NCBI RefSeq assembly: GCF_008629675.1
Contig: NZ_VWOX01000010.1
Coordinates: forward strand, 1-64,000
From: Roseiconus nitratireducens
Lineage (GTDB): Bacteria; Planctomycetota; Planctomycetia; Pirellulales; Pirellulaceae
Direction: 5' to 3'
Length of the DNA: 64,000 nucleotides
In this document: positions 29,324 to 39,035 of the stretch, one piece after another
Layout of the letters: each line of letters starts with the position of its first letter
How positions within the stretch are numbered: the first letter of the stretch is position 1
The notes under the pieces: generated by a model
The model's input: the letters and a program-made list of their open reading frames with translations, nothing else
Database searches by the model: none
Told to the model about the DNA's origin: nothing
Translations under genes and position numbers: made by a program

Positions 29324-30067
29324 ATGAAACAGATCCTGCGAACCGAAGCATTGCTTTCCGTGGTGCTTCTGCTTTCCGTCGGTGGGTGCGTTGGACCGGA
29401 CTTGATGAGGTCGGCAGAGTCTTCCGGAAGACTCCCGACGCCGACGGCGGATCAGGTTTTGGATGTCCAGCTGGCATTGGCACGCACGCTGGAAAAGCAG
29501 GGTGATCTGGCGGCTACCGAGGCAGCCTACCGGAAAATCTTGGCGGTAAAGCCAAATCAATTGACGGCGCTGCATCGATTGGCCGTCTTGTTGGACCAGC
29601 GGAAACGTTACGAAGAATCCGCCGAGCTATTCGTCAAGGCGATCGAGCAGCAGCCGCAAAGTCCGGATCTTTATTGCGACCTCGGATACAGCTGCTATTT
29701 GCAGGGCCGTTTCACCGAAGCGGAAACCTACCTGAATCAAGCAATTCGGCTGGATGCGTATCACGAACGGGCACACAACCACCTGGGAATGTTGCTGGCA
29801 CAAACGGACCGCGTCGAAGATGCCTTGGCGGAGTTTCAGCAGGCGGGGTGTAACGACGCGGAGTCACATCTGAATCTTGCCCTTGCGTTCACTCATTGCA
29901 ATCGGATTGCCGATGCGCATGAAGCGGTTCGCATCGCGAAACGTTTTCCATCCGGCAACTCGACGGTCAACGAACGGCTGGGCAGGATGGAATCGCTACT
30001 TGCAGAAATTGGACAGCGGGAGCCTTCTGAGATGATTGCAGCGCATTCGGTGAACACGGCGCGCTAG
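29324..30067 (+). CDS. tadD: TPR lipoprotein of the Tad locus (TadD-like)
   Basis: A 247-residue lipoprotein. The signal peptide ends in a lipobox (VGGC, Cys about 21). Tetratricopeptide repeats follow: one at about 45-80 (ARTLEKQGDLAATEAAYRKIL), then units around 85-115, 120-150 (LGYSCYLQGRFTEAETYLNQAI) and 155-185. TadD is a TPR lipoprotein needed for secretin assembly in known Tad systems. The ATG at 29324 has AAGGGA upstream; the ATG at 29318 is two codons earlier. It ends the rightward arm of the locus and converges on the AAA+ gene. Confidence 0.82.
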   Translation: MKQILRTEALLSVVLLLSVGGCVGPDLMRSAESSGRLPTPTADQVLDVQLALARTLEKQGDLAATEAAYRKILAVKPNQLTALHRLAVLLDQRKRYEESAELFVKAIEQQPQSPDLYCDLGYSCYLQGRFTEAETYLNQAIRLDAYHERAHNHLGMLLAQTDRVEDALAEFQQAGCNDAESHLNLALAFTHCNRIADAHEAVRIAKRFPSGNSTVNERLGRMESLLAEIGQREPSEMIAAHSVNTAR

Positions 30068-30087
30068 CGCTGAATGGCTCGAATCGT

Positions 30088-31470
30088 CTAGTTCCCGAAA
30101 TAGCCTCGCCACGCGGCTTCCATGATTGCCTCGGTCAATACCATCGGCTGGCCGCGAAGCCGGCAGATGTCTTTGGCCCGATCGACCAGGTCTCTCGGCT
30201 CGGACGATCGTAGCGGAAACCCGTGGTCGCGATACCTTGTCAGCAGCGGTTGGACCATGGACTGCGGCAGTTCCAGTCCGGCATCGGCAGCGTACTTGGT
30301 CAGGATCTCCGCGTATTGATCGGGCGTGGGCGAAGTGAGATGCAGTCGGTAGCCCATCCGGCGCAGAAACGCGGGGTCGGCGACTTCTTCCACGGTCAGG
30401 TTCGTGGACACGATCAACATCAATATGAAAGGAACTTCGACCTTTTGTCCGGAGTTCAGGGCCAAATAGTCCACACGCTGTTCCAACGGGACAATCCATC
30501 GGTTGAGCAGGGCGTGGGATTCGACTTTTTGTCGTCCCAAGTCATCGATCAGAAACGTCCCGCCGTTGGCCTTCAAATGCAGTGGGGCTTCGTAGAAGCG
30601 ATGGGCGGGACTGTACGCCAGGTCCAGCGATTCCATGGTCATTTCGCCACCGGCGACGATGAACGGGCGTTGGATCCGTATCCATCGGCGATCGATTCGT
30701 CCGGGATCGGACGTGTGCAGCGGTGCGGGAACATGTTGCTGGGGGTCAAAAATTCGAATGATGTCACCGTCGACCTGAATGCAATGGGGGATCCAGATGT
30801 CGCCGCGGACCGCTTGATGCAACAGGTGCCCCACACTGGTCTTTCCATTGCCGGGGGGGCCGAACATGAACAGACTTCGTCCCGAGGAAGCTGCAAGCGC
30901 GGCGGTTTCCACGGTTTCGTCTGGCAGCACCAAAGACTTGAGTGCCGCTTGAACCGCTTCCAGTTTGACCTCGTCTCGATTTGCTGCTTGTAAACCGATC
31001 ATCCGACGATAGGACTCCACCGCGACGGGGGCGGGACCGACGTACCCGCACAGGTCGAAGAGTCGCTTCGCGTATTCACGGCCGCGCTGGGTGGCCGCAT
31101 AGCGATAGCTGAAGGGACCGTCCTGTCCCAGCACTTCCACCAAGTGATCGGATTTCAATCTCCACAACAGTTCTTCGACAAGTTGCACCGGCAAATGAAG
31201 GCGTTCGGCGGCCCATCCGGTGGTGAAATGGGGAACGGTGCTGGCCATCCGGACTGCCAGGTCCGCTAGCCATTGGTCGTCGATCCCAGTTTCACCCAGG
31301 TGTTCCGGCGCTGCGGGGGCATTCTCACCGTCCACTTCGGCCAGCAGCGGCATTTCGGACGCAGGAACTCGCCCCTGGTCGGACTCTTCGCCTGTCGCGG
31401 ATTCCAGACTGAGGACGTCGGCCAGTTGATCATCCAACAGGTTTTCATAGTCGGGCTGTCGTTCAATCAT
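30088..31470 (-). CDS. AAA+ ATPase linked to the Tad locus
   Basis: A 460-residue ATPase. An acidic N-terminal tail (1-60) is followed by a winged-helix-like segment (about 65-130; HFTTGWAAERLHLPVQLVEELLWRL), then an AAA+ core: Walker A GPPGNGKTS (about 213-221), Walker B TFLIDDLGRQ, a sensor-1-type STNL, and a C-terminal helical lid. There are no membrane spans. It is the last gene of the leftward Tad arm, 206 bases after tadG; that gap holds a 16-bp tandem repeat. It is not TadA, which is present separately, nor the septum-site ATPase TadZ, which has a different fold. TadZ is not seen in the window, so this protein may fill another localisation or regulatory role (inference). Confidence 0.75.
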   Translation of the reverse strand: MIERQPDYENLLDDQLADVLSLESATGEESDQGRVPASEMPLLAEVDGENAPAAPEHLGETGIDDQWLADLAVRMASTVPHFTTGWAAERLHLPVQLVEELLWRLKSDHLVEVLGQDGPFSYRYAATQRGREYAKRLFDLCGYVGPAPVAVESYRRMIGLQAANRDEVKLEAVQAALKSLVLPDETVETAALAASSGRSLFMFGPPGNGKTSVGHLLHQAVRGDIWIPHCIQVDGDIIRIFDPQQHVPAPLHTSDPGRIDRRWIRIQRPFIVAGGEMTMESLDLAYSPAHRFYEAPLHLKANGGTFLIDDLGRQKVESHALLNRWIVPLEQRVDYLALNSGQKVEVPFILMLIVSTNLTVEEVADPAFLRRMGYRLHLTSPTPDQYAEILTKYAADAGLELPQSMVQPLLTRYRDHGFPLRSSEPRDLVDRAKDICRLRGQPMVLTEAIMEAAWRGYFGN

Positions 31471-31563
31471 GATGCGAAATCTAAGAAGATGGGAAATGAT
31501 TCAGACGCGGCTGGCATTGGGGCCCTTTGAGGTGCGAGCGCCCCTGAGATGGACGGCTCTTAA

Positions 31564-31611
31564 AATCAATGGGCTTTGGAATCAATGGGCCTTGGAATCA
31601 ATGAACCTTGG
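31564..31611. repeat. Three tandem 16-bp repeats
   Basis: The unit AATCAATGGGCCTTGG is present three times without gaps (31564, 31580, 31596), with 1 to 3 differences. It lies in the gap between the AAA+ and tadG genes. It could be a slippage product or a binding array. Confidence 0.7.
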
Positions 31612-31676
31612 CATGAACGGTCTGTCGTGAGAGGGTCAGTAGACTGCGAATCGGATGGTCGGCACGTCGCCCGCCG

Positions 31677-33164
31677 TTATTCGATCAAGATCAAAGGGGT
31701 GAAGATGGAGTCGTCTTCTCCGATTTCGCCGTCGTAGTCGGGGAGCGCGGTCCCGTCGATGACCTTGGCCGGTTGCATCCACACGTGTTTCGGGTTTCCG
31801 CTTTTTTCCACCCCAACGACCGAGATGCCGACGAAGCCAGAAAGAACATAGATGGTGTTGTTTCCGGATTCATCCGATGTCTCATCGAACAGCATCACGG
31901 TACGCGGTTCGCCGATGATCGTGCTGAGCGCATCGAGAATGCTGGCCGTTACCCCGGTATCGCCCTCTGCGCTCAAGGTGCCGTTCTCGAAGGTGAAGAC
32001 GCCTTCGCCGTCGGCAATGCCCTGCTCTTGCATTGATTGCCAGTCGGTTTCATTCAACCCGTACAGAATCTGACGCGTTAATTCCGCGCCCGAGTTATCG
32101 GTGGCACCCAAGTCGATGGTCCCAGCGTTGCCAGCGGTCAGCGATTGCGCCCCTGCGGCTTCGGGGTACATGTCCACTTCAAGCAGTTGGTCCGGGCCGC
32201 TGCTGACTTGCCAGCTTGAGGGGCCGATCTGTTCCCGCGTGTAGTTGTCAAAGACGTCGCGTTGAACACGAGGCTTTTGCACGGTGAGCCCGGTTGCGGG
32301 ATCGACGACGTCCTCGTAGACGACTTCCCCTTGGGAGTTCAGATCGAAATCGTAGAACAGCGGGCGATCGCGGTTGTAGGAAGCCGGGTCATCGGGATCG
32401 TCGGGATTCCCCACTCCTTCGTACTCGATCCATTCGTCAACAGCGACATCCGCAGCGCTGGTGCCCGATGCAATTTGTTCTTCCAGCCATTTCTGCGCAT
32501 CTCGGCGTCGATACCAGACATCCTTTCGAAAAGCGAATGGCATGATGCTGGCCGTTTCACCGCCGCCGGGATCGACTCGAAATCCGCGGGTCGGCAAGAT
32601 GACCGCGGTGGCCAGCACATTGACTTCCGCGGTGTCCCGTCCAAGGACGCGGGCAAAGAACAGAGGCAATGGACCGTCTCCGTTCGCACTGGACCCGGAT
32701 TGCCAGCGATGCAATTGGACACTAACCATGTTGTACGGTGACACTCCCCAGGATTGCGTCCAGGTCCCGGAGGCGGCATTGAAAACCGCCTTTCCCAAGC
32801 GTATGTCCCGATCACTATCAGCGTAGGCAGATGCGAGATCGCCCGCCGGGTTTTCAGCGGCATAAGCAACCGCCTGTTCTTTGGCCGCTATGGCGACTTC
32901 CGCGGGGGTCTTCGTTTGGTTGATCCCGAGTCCCGGCAATAGTTCGGTGCCTCCCGCAAGTGCGGAAGCGTCGGCCGCCGCTTGCAGTTGAGTCCGCGTC
33001 ATGACGATGTACCCGATATCAATCGCCAAGGCGACGAAGGCGATCAGAACCACCAACAGGATCGCCATCAAGGCCAGGATTCCGCCCCGGCGACGTCGAG
33101 CTTCCAAGCGTTTCGATAATCGGTCGCATTTGGCGTGGGTGACACGCGGGCTGTTCACATTCAC
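31677..33164 (-). CDS. tadG: TadG-like pilus assembly protein
   Basis: A 495-residue protein with an Arg-rich N-terminus (LEARRRRGGILALMAILLVVLIAFVALAIDIGYI) forming one membrane segment at about residues 27-53. It then has the TadG/Flp-assembly hallmark MTRTQLQAAADASALAGG. The long remaining domain is extracytoplasmic. TadG is a pseudopilin-like protein of the Tad machine. The gene starts 4 bases after the tadE stop, so the two are co-transcribed. The order tadE-tadG is conserved in Tad loci. Confidence 0.85.
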   Translation of the reverse strand: MNVNSPRVTHAKCDRLSKRLEARRRRGGILALMAILLVVLIAFVALAIDIGYIVMTRTQLQAAADASALAGGTELLPGLGINQTKTPAEVAIAAKEQAVAYAAENPAGDLASAYADSDRDIRLGKAVFNAASGTWTQSWGVSPYNMVSVQLHRWQSGSSANGDGPLPLFFARVLGRDTAEVNVLATAVILPTRGFRVDPGGGETASIMPFAFRKDVWYRRRDAQKWLEEQIASGTSAADVAVDEWIEYEGVGNPDDPDDPASYNRDRPLFYDFDLNSQGEVVYEDVVDPATGLTVQKPRVQRDVFDNYTREQIGPSSWQVSSGPDQLLEVDMYPEAAGAQSLTAGNAGTIDLGATDNSGAELTRQILYGLNETDWQSMQEQGIADGEGVFTFENGTLSAEGDTGVTASILDALSTIIGEPRTVMLFDETSDESGNNTIYVLSGFVGISVVGVEKSGNPKHVWMQPAKVIDGTALPDYDGEIGEDDSIFTPLILIE

Positions 33165-33168
33165 TGGG

Positions 33169-33744
33169 CTACTCTTTTCGCATGACGACTTCGGCGCTCA
33201 ACGTGACTCCGCTAAGCCAATTCAACACGCCCCACGACACCTCCGAGTAGGGAACGCTGACATTGACCGTGATGGCGTCGCCCGATTCCGCGCTGGCCAA
33301 GGGGGTGACCGATTGACTGAACCCGGTGACCTTTCCGGCGGCCATGTGTTGATTGACGACCGCTTCCACCTTGGCGTCGGTTGCTCCCGGAACGATCGCG
33401 CGGCGGGCGCCCTCCCGAGCCCCATTGGTGATGATTTGTTGGACCATGATGGCACGCCCGATTTCAATGATGCCGAACACCAGCATGATGAAGATCGGTA
33501 GAACGATCGCAAACTCCGCCAATGCCGCACCGCGTCGACGACGCTTCCGGGGACGATCGATTGTTGCGGGCTTGCGGTCGCGGGGGCGCGGGCGGGTGCT
33601 TGTCAGCCGATGGCTGCGCGACGCCCCGAGCGGCGCCAATGCGCTGGACGACAGAGCGCTGGACGCCAATGCGCTAGACGACAGCGCGTCGGGGCCCGAA
33701 GAACAGGAAATCGGGGTGTCGGTGAGGCGCCTCAGTGCCATCAT
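33169..33744 (-). CDS. tadE: TadE-like pseudopilin
   Basis: A 191-residue protein with a TadE core at about 75-191: an RRRRGAALAEFAIVLPIF signal helix with Glu at the expected position after a potential prepilin cleavage site, and a single membrane segment. The start overlaps the preceding stop (ATGA), which supports a long start and leaves an unusual 70-residue leader before the core. That leader contains a Ser/Ala/Leu repeat (SSALASSALSSSALA, from a repeated GCCAATGCGCT-GACGACAG in DNA at 33637-33684) and an Arg/Pro-rich part. It may instead start internally. Confidence 0.82.
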   Translation of the reverse strand: MMALRRLTDTPISCSSGPDALSSSALASSALSSSALAPLGASRSHRLTSTRPRPRDRKPATIDRPRKRRRRGAALAEFAIVLPIFIMLVFGIIEIGRAIMVQQIITNGAREGARRAIVPGATDAKVEAVVNQHMAAGKVTGFSQSVTPLASAESGDAITVNVSVPYSEVSWGVLNWLSGVTLSAEVVMRKE

Positions 33745-34304
33745 GATTTCTTAACCGAGTTGACAAGCCAAATGCCGGCGATCACGACGACCAGGGTCAA
33801 GACCGAGAAAGCTTGCAGGAAGTTCGACTTGGCAATCGCGAACTGCATGCGTCGAAACAGCCGCCTTACTTCCAGCGAAAGGGAAGAATCACCTTGCACG
33901 TAGATCAAATACAAAACAGCGACCACGGTGCCCAGCACCACCGCCGTCAACAAGAAACGTCTCTGGTTCTCTCGAATCCGTCGTCGAGACGTTCTGCCCA
34001 ACAGACCAAAGATCTCATCGGAGTCGCGAAGCAGTCCTTTCAGAACCGGACGATCTGCGTGCGAGAACGCTTCGAGGCTAACCCAGGGTTCGGCAATGTG
34101 TTCGACGCGAGTGAACAAGATTTTTTTATCGTCGGTGCGTGAAAGTTGGCGGCAACTGCGCATCAGGTCGTCATGCAACGCTCGGTACTTTTCCGCCGAG
34201 ATCCTCGTTGCGCGTTTTCCGCCAGACAGGTAACGTTGGATGACGTTCGTCCATCGCTCCCACAAGCGGAGGAATTCGGCGGTCGAGGGGTCCGAGTGTT
34301 TCAT
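33741..34304 (-). CDS. Two-TM protein of unknown function inside the tad operon
   Basis: A 187-residue protein not recognised. The N-terminal 115 residues look helical and soluble with many charged residues (EKYRALHDDLMRSCRQLSR). Two membrane spans follow at about 122-140 and 163-183, separated by a short basic loop, with a basic tail. It overlaps tadE by ATGA and follows tadC by 77 bases. Co-transcription within the pilus operon suggests a platform accessory role. The soluble part faintly resembles the helical N-terminus of stage-II-sporulation-M-type membrane proteins, but too weakly to assign. Confidence 0.65.
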   Translation of the reverse strand: MKHSDPSTAEFLRLWERWTNVIQRYLSGGKRATRISAEKYRALHDDLMRSCRQLSRTDDKKILFTRVEHIAEPWVSLEAFSHADRPVLKGLLRDSDEIFGLLGRTSRRRIRENQRRFLLTAVVLGTVVAVLYLIYVQGDSSLSLEVRRLFRRMQFAIAKSNFLQAFSVLTLVVVIAGIWLVNSVKKS

Positions 34305-34381
34305 GACGTCGACGGATTCTGTTTTCTGTTGAGAATCGGCCGTCCTGTCCTGACATCCGCCTGAGAGGACAGTCGTTGCAA

Positions 34382-35302
34382 CTACAAATTGCTAAAGGTT
34401 TCGTAAACGTTAAACGCTGCCGGGCCCAGCAGGACCACGAACAGCGCCGGAAAAATGCAGATCAAGGTTGGTAGCATGATCAGTAGCGAGGCCCGCTGCG
34501 CTTTCTCTTCCGCACGCTGCATTCGTTGTTCTCGCAGGGCGTCGCTCTGAATCCGAAAGGCTCTCACCAAGCTGGAACCGAATTTCTCCGCTTGCAAAAC
34601 GACGGAAGCAAGGCTTCTGAGCTCTTCCAGGTCGAAACGCTTGGCCAGACTCTTGAGGGCTTCGCCGTTGGACTTTCCCATTTGCGTTTCGCGGTGGACG
34701 ATTGCCATCTCCATTGCCAGCAGCGCATGCACACCCTTCAATTCGGTCGACACCTTCGAAAGGGCGGCAGGCAGGCTGAGTCCGCCTTCCAGGCAAACGG
34801 TGATGACGTCCAAAGCGTCTGGAAGAGCGCGACGCATTTCCTTTTGACGTTTTCTCAGTTGGGCGTCGAGCCAAAAACTGGGCAGCAACGTTCCGAAGGC
34901 AGCAGCGGTACCGCCGTAGACCAAAGCCCAGGGCAGCGTCACCATCCCCAGCGCGTAAGTCGCCAAACCCAATCCCAACGGCGTCAACGCCAGGATCGCC
35001 TTACCGGTCAGGTAGGCGATCATCGAATTCCGTTTGTAGAGACCCGCCTGCATGATGCGTTCGGCGATCTCCCTGCGACCCTGCCGGTTGGACGGCATGA
35101 AGAATCCCAGGAAGCTTGAATCCGGCGCCTCCTCGTCAAATAACTCGTCATCATTGAACAGCGTGCCTCCCGCACCGGTTGCTGAGTTTGCTCCGACGGT
35201 GGTTGGTTCCGATTTGGATCCACCCAATAGCAACCCCAGCCCGACGACCAGGCTGGTCGCCGCCACGAAAACGGTCGCAATGATGATCAGGCTGTTGTCC
35301 AT
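34382..35302 (-). CDS. tadC: Tad platform protein TadC (type II secretion F family)
   Basis: A 306-residue inner-membrane protein of the GspF/TadC family. It has a short N-terminal span (about 4-24), a pair of spans near 100-140, the F-domain helices (LRKRQKEMRRALPDALDVITVCLEGGLSLPAAL, about 150-182), and a C-terminal pair near 270-300. The phrase LPDALD...EGGLSLPAAL is the usual TadC signature. It follows tadB by 17 bases. It would form the membrane platform with TadB beneath the TadA motor. Confidence 0.9.
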   Translation of the reverse strand: MDNSLIIIATVFVAATSLVVGLGLLLGGSKSEPTTVGANSATGAGGTLFNDDELFDEEAPDSSFLGFFMPSNRQGRREIAERIMQAGLYKRNSMIAYLTGKAILALTPLGLGLATYALGMVTLPWALVYGGTAAAFGTLLPSFWLDAQLRKRQKEMRRALPDALDVITVCLEGGLSLPAALSKVSTELKGVHALLAMEMAIVHRETQMGKSNGEALKSLAKRFDLEELRSLASVVLQAEKFGSSLVRAFRIQSDALREQRMQRAEEKAQRASLLIMLPTLICIFPALFVVLLGPAAFNVYETFSNL

Positions 35303-35319
35303 CGCGTGGTCCAGTTGTC

Positions 35320-36288
35320 TTAAAAATCAAAGTTGATGATCTTTCGAATCCAGAGTGCTCCGATTCCCATGGCCACGACGGTGACCATCAGCAGGCTCGG
35401 GTGATCGAACAGTTGCATGGCATAGGGACGGTTGATCACCATCAATGCCAGAAAAACGATCACGGGTAGGGCAAGCAGAATGATGGCTTGAAAACGCCCT
35501 TCGGCTGTCAACGCTTTGACCTTGCCCCGCATGCGGTAACGGTCGCGAACAATGGTGCCCAGCTTTTCCAGCAACTCCGCAAGATTCCCGCCTGTTTGAC
35601 GTTGGACCAACATGGCCAACACAAACACCTTTACCTCAATCAATCCGGTGCGACGGGCCAAGTCGCGAAACGCGAGGTCCGGAGACAGCCCCAGGTTTTG
35701 TTGTTCGTGGCAGTAACTGAACTCTCCGCCGATCGGCTGGGCAAACTCTTCGGCAACCGACTGCATGGCCTGCGTCATCGTTTGACCGGCGCGCATGACG
35801 CGGCCCATCAAATCGAAGCAATCAGGCAGTTGGGCACGCATCGCTTCCAGGCGTTGCTTTCGCTTGAATTGGACAAACAAAATCGGCAGTGGGCCAAAGA
35901 AGATTCCCCCCAACACCGCGGCCAGGGGGCTGCGCAAGGGAATTCCGACCGCCAAGGCGCCGATCACGCCGACAATCGTCGCGATCACAAGCACCTTCTC
36001 GGCACTGGTTCGCATGCCGGCCTGGTCGATCATTTCCTGCAGTCGGTCACCGAGTCCCTTTTCCTCGGACGTCTCATCCAAGGCTTGGGCCGCCATTTGG
36101 CTGAGGTCCGGGTTGACGACCAACGGCGATTCGCGAGCTTCTTTCCGATGCCGAATCAACGCCTCCTCCTCCAATCGTCGACGGCGTTCTTCCTTGTCGC
36201 CCAAAAACAGGTCGGTCAGGAGCAGGTTGGCGCCGTAGACGACCAGGAATCCGGCTGCGAACGTCAACACCACAATCAGCATGTCCAT
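35320..36288 (-). CDS. tadB: Tad platform protein TadB (type II secretion F family)
   Basis: A 322-residue inner-membrane protein paired with TadC. It has an N-terminal span (about 3-23), two spans near 98-135, the F-domain sequence QLPDCFDLMGRVMRAGQTMTQA (about 158-180), the QTGGNLAELLEKLGTIVRDR region characteristic of TadB, and spans near 268-315. It lies 21 bases after tadA and 17 before tadC, clearly the same operon. Confidence 0.9.
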   Translation of the reverse strand: MDMLIVVLTFAAGFLVVYGANLLLTDLFLGDKEERRRRLEEEALIRHRKEARESPLVVNPDLSQMAAQALDETSEEKGLGDRLQEMIDQAGMRTSAEKVLVIATIVGVIGALAVGIPLRSPLAAVLGGIFFGPLPILFVQFKRKQRLEAMRAQLPDCFDLMGRVMRAGQTMTQAMQSVAEEFAQPIGGEFSYCHEQQNLGLSPDLAFRDLARRTGLIEVKVFVLAMLVQRQTGGNLAELLEKLGTIVRDRYRMRGKVKALTAEGRFQAIILLALPVIVFLALMVINRPYAMQLFDHPSLLMVTVVAMGIGALWIRKIINFDF

Positions 36289-36309
36289 GAGTATCAGCTC
36301 CCCTGTGGA

Positions 36310-37824
36310 TTATGACCGCAGAATCTTCTCGTCAAACATGGTGGTCGGAAGGTCGACACCACATTCGGTCAGTCGGTCCAGGCAGTGAGGACGGATTCCT
36401 GTGGACATGAAGTAGCCCTGGGCGCGGCGGTTTTCGTCCAAACCGGTCTGCTTGAAAACGAAGATGTCGTGCATGCTCAATACATCACCCTCCATGCCGG
36501 TGATTTCGGAGATCTTCAGGACCTTCCGTGGGCCGCCGGTCAACCGCGCCGCCTGGACAACGATTTGAATCGCCGATGCGATTTGGCGCCGAATGGTCCA
36601 AATGGGAAGGTCGAAGCCGGTCATGCCGACCATCATCTCCAGTCGGCTGATGGCGTCCCGGGGCGTGTTGGCGTGGATCGTTGTCAAGCTTCCGTCGTGC
36701 CCCGTATTCATCGCTTGCAGCATGTCCAACGCTTCGGCGCCGCGACATTCACCAACCACGATTCGATCGGGACGCATCCGCAATGCGTTGCGAACCAGGT
36801 CTCGGGTTTTCACTTCACCGGTTCCTTCGACGTTCGCGGGACGTGTTTCCATGCGTGCCACGTGCGGCTGTTGAAGCTGAAGCTCCGCCGCATCCTCGAT
36901 CGTCGCCACTCGCTCGTCGTGCGGAATGTTGCTTGAGAGCACGTTCAATAAAGTGGTTTTGCCGCTACCGGTTCCGCCCGAGATCAGGACGTTCATTCGC
37001 CCGCGAACACAGGCCTTGAGAAACTCCAGCATTTCGGGTGCCAGGGATCCGAAATTGACCAGTTGTTCGGCGCCCAAGGGTTTGCCGCCGAAACGTCGAA
37101 TGGACACCAGGGGGCCGTCCAGGGCCAACGGTGGAATCACCGCGTTGACGCGGCTTCCGTCGGCGAGGCGGGCGTCCACCATGGGGCTGGTCTCGTCGAT
37201 CCGCCGGCCAACGGCGCTGACGATCCGTTGAATGATCTTGGTCAGGTGCGCATCGTTGACGAAGGTCACGTCCGTGCGTTCCAGGCGGCCATTGCGCTCG
37301 ACGTACACGGTTTCCGGACCGTTGATCAGGATATCGCTGACGGTGGTGTCATTGAGCAACGGTTCCAACGGCCCCATCCCAAATGTTTCGTCGATCACCT
37401 CCTTGATCAAACGCTCCTTCTCATCGGCGTCCAGCAGGTCCGAACGACGGCTGAGCAGTTGTTCAGCCAATCGACGGACCTCCAGTCTCAGATCCGCTTC
37501 CGGCATCCCGCCGAGGGTCGACAGGTCCATGCGCCCAACGACCTGCCGATGCACCTCGCTCTTGAGCCGCTGGAAGAGGGCCTGCTCGGGAGTGAGCCGC
37601 TTCTTCTCAGGCGTTCCGGAGTTCACAGGGTCGACTTTCGGAGTCGACGTGTCGGCGGAGGTCGTCGATTCAGCAACTTGGGGCGGCCGGTGATCTTCTT
37701 TTCCCGGTGCAGCAGCCGGGACGGCTTCACCCGGCGACTTTGCGAGACGTCCGTTGGCGGCTTTCCCGTTAGATGCGGGAAGCAGTCCGTCTGATGTGCT
37801 CGATTTGGATCGCCACAGTGCCAC
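36310..37824 (-). CDS. tadA: Tad pilus motor ATPase TadA (CpaF)
   Basis: The cytoplasmic secretion ATPase that drives pilus assembly. About 504 residues from this start. The N-terminal ~80 residues are disordered and Pro/Ser/Lys-rich. The CpaF N-domain follows ([20 protein letters not shown]), then the P-loop [11 protein letters not shown], an Asp box with EDAAELQL, and the [21 protein letters not shown] Walker B/His-box region. The GTG at 37824 has AAGGA 10 bases upstream. A TTG at 37887 overlapping the cpaB stop (TTGA) would add 21 residues and is an equally possible coupled start. Confidence 0.92.
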   Translation of the reverse strand: MALWRSKSSTSDGLLPASNGKAANGRLAKSPGEAVPAAAPGKEDHRPPQVAESTTSADTSTPKVDPVNSGTPEKKRLTPEQALFQRLKSEVHRQVVGRMDLSTLGGMPEADLRLEVRRLAEQLLSRRSDLLDADEKERLIKEVIDETFGMGPLEPLLNDTTVSDILINGPETVYVERNGRLERTDVTFVNDAHLTKIIQRIVSAVGRRIDETSPMVDARLADGSRVNAVIPPLALDGPLVSIRRFGGKPLGAEQLVNFGSLAPEMLEFLKACVRGRMNVLISGGTGSGKTTLLNVLSSNIPHDERVATIEDAAELQLQQPHVARMETRPANVEGTGEVKTRDLVRNALRMRPDRIVVGECRGAEALDMLQAMNTGHDGSLTTIHANTPRDAISRLEMMVGMTGFDLPIWTIRRQIASAIQIVVQAARLTGGPRKVLKISEITGMEGDVLSMHDIFVFKQTGLDENRRAQGYFMSTGIRPHCLDRLTECGVDLPTTMFDEKILRS

Positions 37825-37883
37825 GGCAATGAATTCCTTGTTTCTCGGTAGGGGATACGGGTCAACGACGTTGTCGCAATCTC

Positions 37884-38963
37884 TCAATCCGACATGCTGA
37901 CGGCACTCGGATTTCCATCGCCAGCGCGAACGGCTGACTGTCCACTCAGCGGCGAGACTTGAGCTCGACCGTGCAGCTGCAGGTTCACCTGTCCGGAATT
38001 GCGTCCACGGAGCGTTCGAATTCGCACCCAGACCGGTTCGATCGGTTTGGGGGCTGCGGCCTCCGCGGCCTCTCTTTCCTTTCGCTCCTGTTCGGCCGCG
38101 ATGCGTGCCTCTTCTTCGGCTTTGGCCTTCGCTTCCGCTTCGAGTTGCTTTTCCATCATCTGCTGGTTGGCCTTGATCACATCGCGGAAAAACGAAGCGG
38201 CCGTGGCCAACCCTTCACGAATAGGAGGTCCGCCTTGAACTCCGCGAAGGTCATTCAGTGTGATGATGGGGGATGTCGTATCGCTCGCGTCATCGTCGCG
38301 CCGCAGCGCCAGGCTGAGCGTGCCTTCCGATTGGGCAAGACTGAGCTTCTTCGCCTGCTCTTCGGTGACAAGCAATGTGACCGATTGAGTCTTTGTCTTG
38401 CTCAGTTCTGTCGTTGTTCCGCTGGACTTTTCGACGGCCTGGTCAATGGCAAAAACTTGGACGCCCTGCAATAAGGTGGAGACGCTCGCACCACCCGTAA
38501 AATCATTGGGACCGCCGCTTCGAACGCGTTGGGTCTGAGTCCACAGTACATCGACTTTATTGCCCGGTAGCAAAAGTCCGGCGACTTTCGAACCCATGTC
38601 CGGAGTGGAAATCGTGAATGCGCGCATGCCCGGACCGATCAATGATGCGACGCCAAGTCCCTCGTCAATTTTGCGTTCCACCAACGGCTCGTTCTGGAGC
38701 ATGGGGATCACGGCGGTTCGGCCGACCACCTCTTCGATCGACGTGATGGCTCCTTCGGGCATTTGGTCCTTGGGCCAATCCATCGTTTTCAGAATGTCGG
38801 CGGTGATGGACGTTCCGCGCGGGATGTCGATGGCGGCCGCCACGATGGGCGTGGTATCGGATGCAACTTCAACAGTCTCCGGCCGAATTTGGCTGACGGC
38901 AACCGCGGCGGAAACACCGCAGACCAACGCCAGCATCAGCACCATTAAGCTGCGGGCATTCAT
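37884..38963 (-). CDS. cpaB: Flp pilus assembly protein CpaB (RcpC)
   Basis: A 359-residue protein with an N-terminal membrane anchor (about 5-23), then a SAF domain at about 42-110 ([20 protein letters not shown]...[17 protein letters not shown]) and the RcpC/CpaB domain ([29 protein letters not shown]). A Glu/Ala/Lys-rich helical stretch at about 270-310 is a long charged linker not usual for short CpaB proteins. CpaB helps secretin function in Tad systems. It precedes tadA in the leftward operon and lies 72 bases after the prepilin peptidase gene. Confidence 0.9.
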   Translation of the reverse strand: MNARSLMVLMLALVCGVSAAVAVSQIRPETVEVASDTTPIVAAAIDIPRGTSITADILKTMDWPKDQMPEGAITSIEEVVGRTAVIPMLQNEPLVERKIDEGLGVASLIGPGMRAFTISTPDMGSKVAGLLLPGNKVDVLWTQTQRVRSGGPNDFTGGASVSTLLQGVQVFAIDQAVEKSSGTTTELSKTKTQSVTLLVTEEQAKKLSLAQSEGTLSLALRRDDDASDTTSPIITLNDLRGVQGGPPIREGLATAASFFRDVIKANQQMMEKQLEAEAKAKAEEEARIAAEQERKEREAAEAAAPKPIEPVWVRIRTLRGRNSGQVNLQLHGRAQVSPLSGQSAVRAGDGNPSAVSMSD

Positions 38964-39035
38964 GATGGGACCTTCGAAGGATGAAAAGGGGGCAACTAGT
39001 AATGGACGGGGCTCATGCCGCGGATTCCAACCGCA

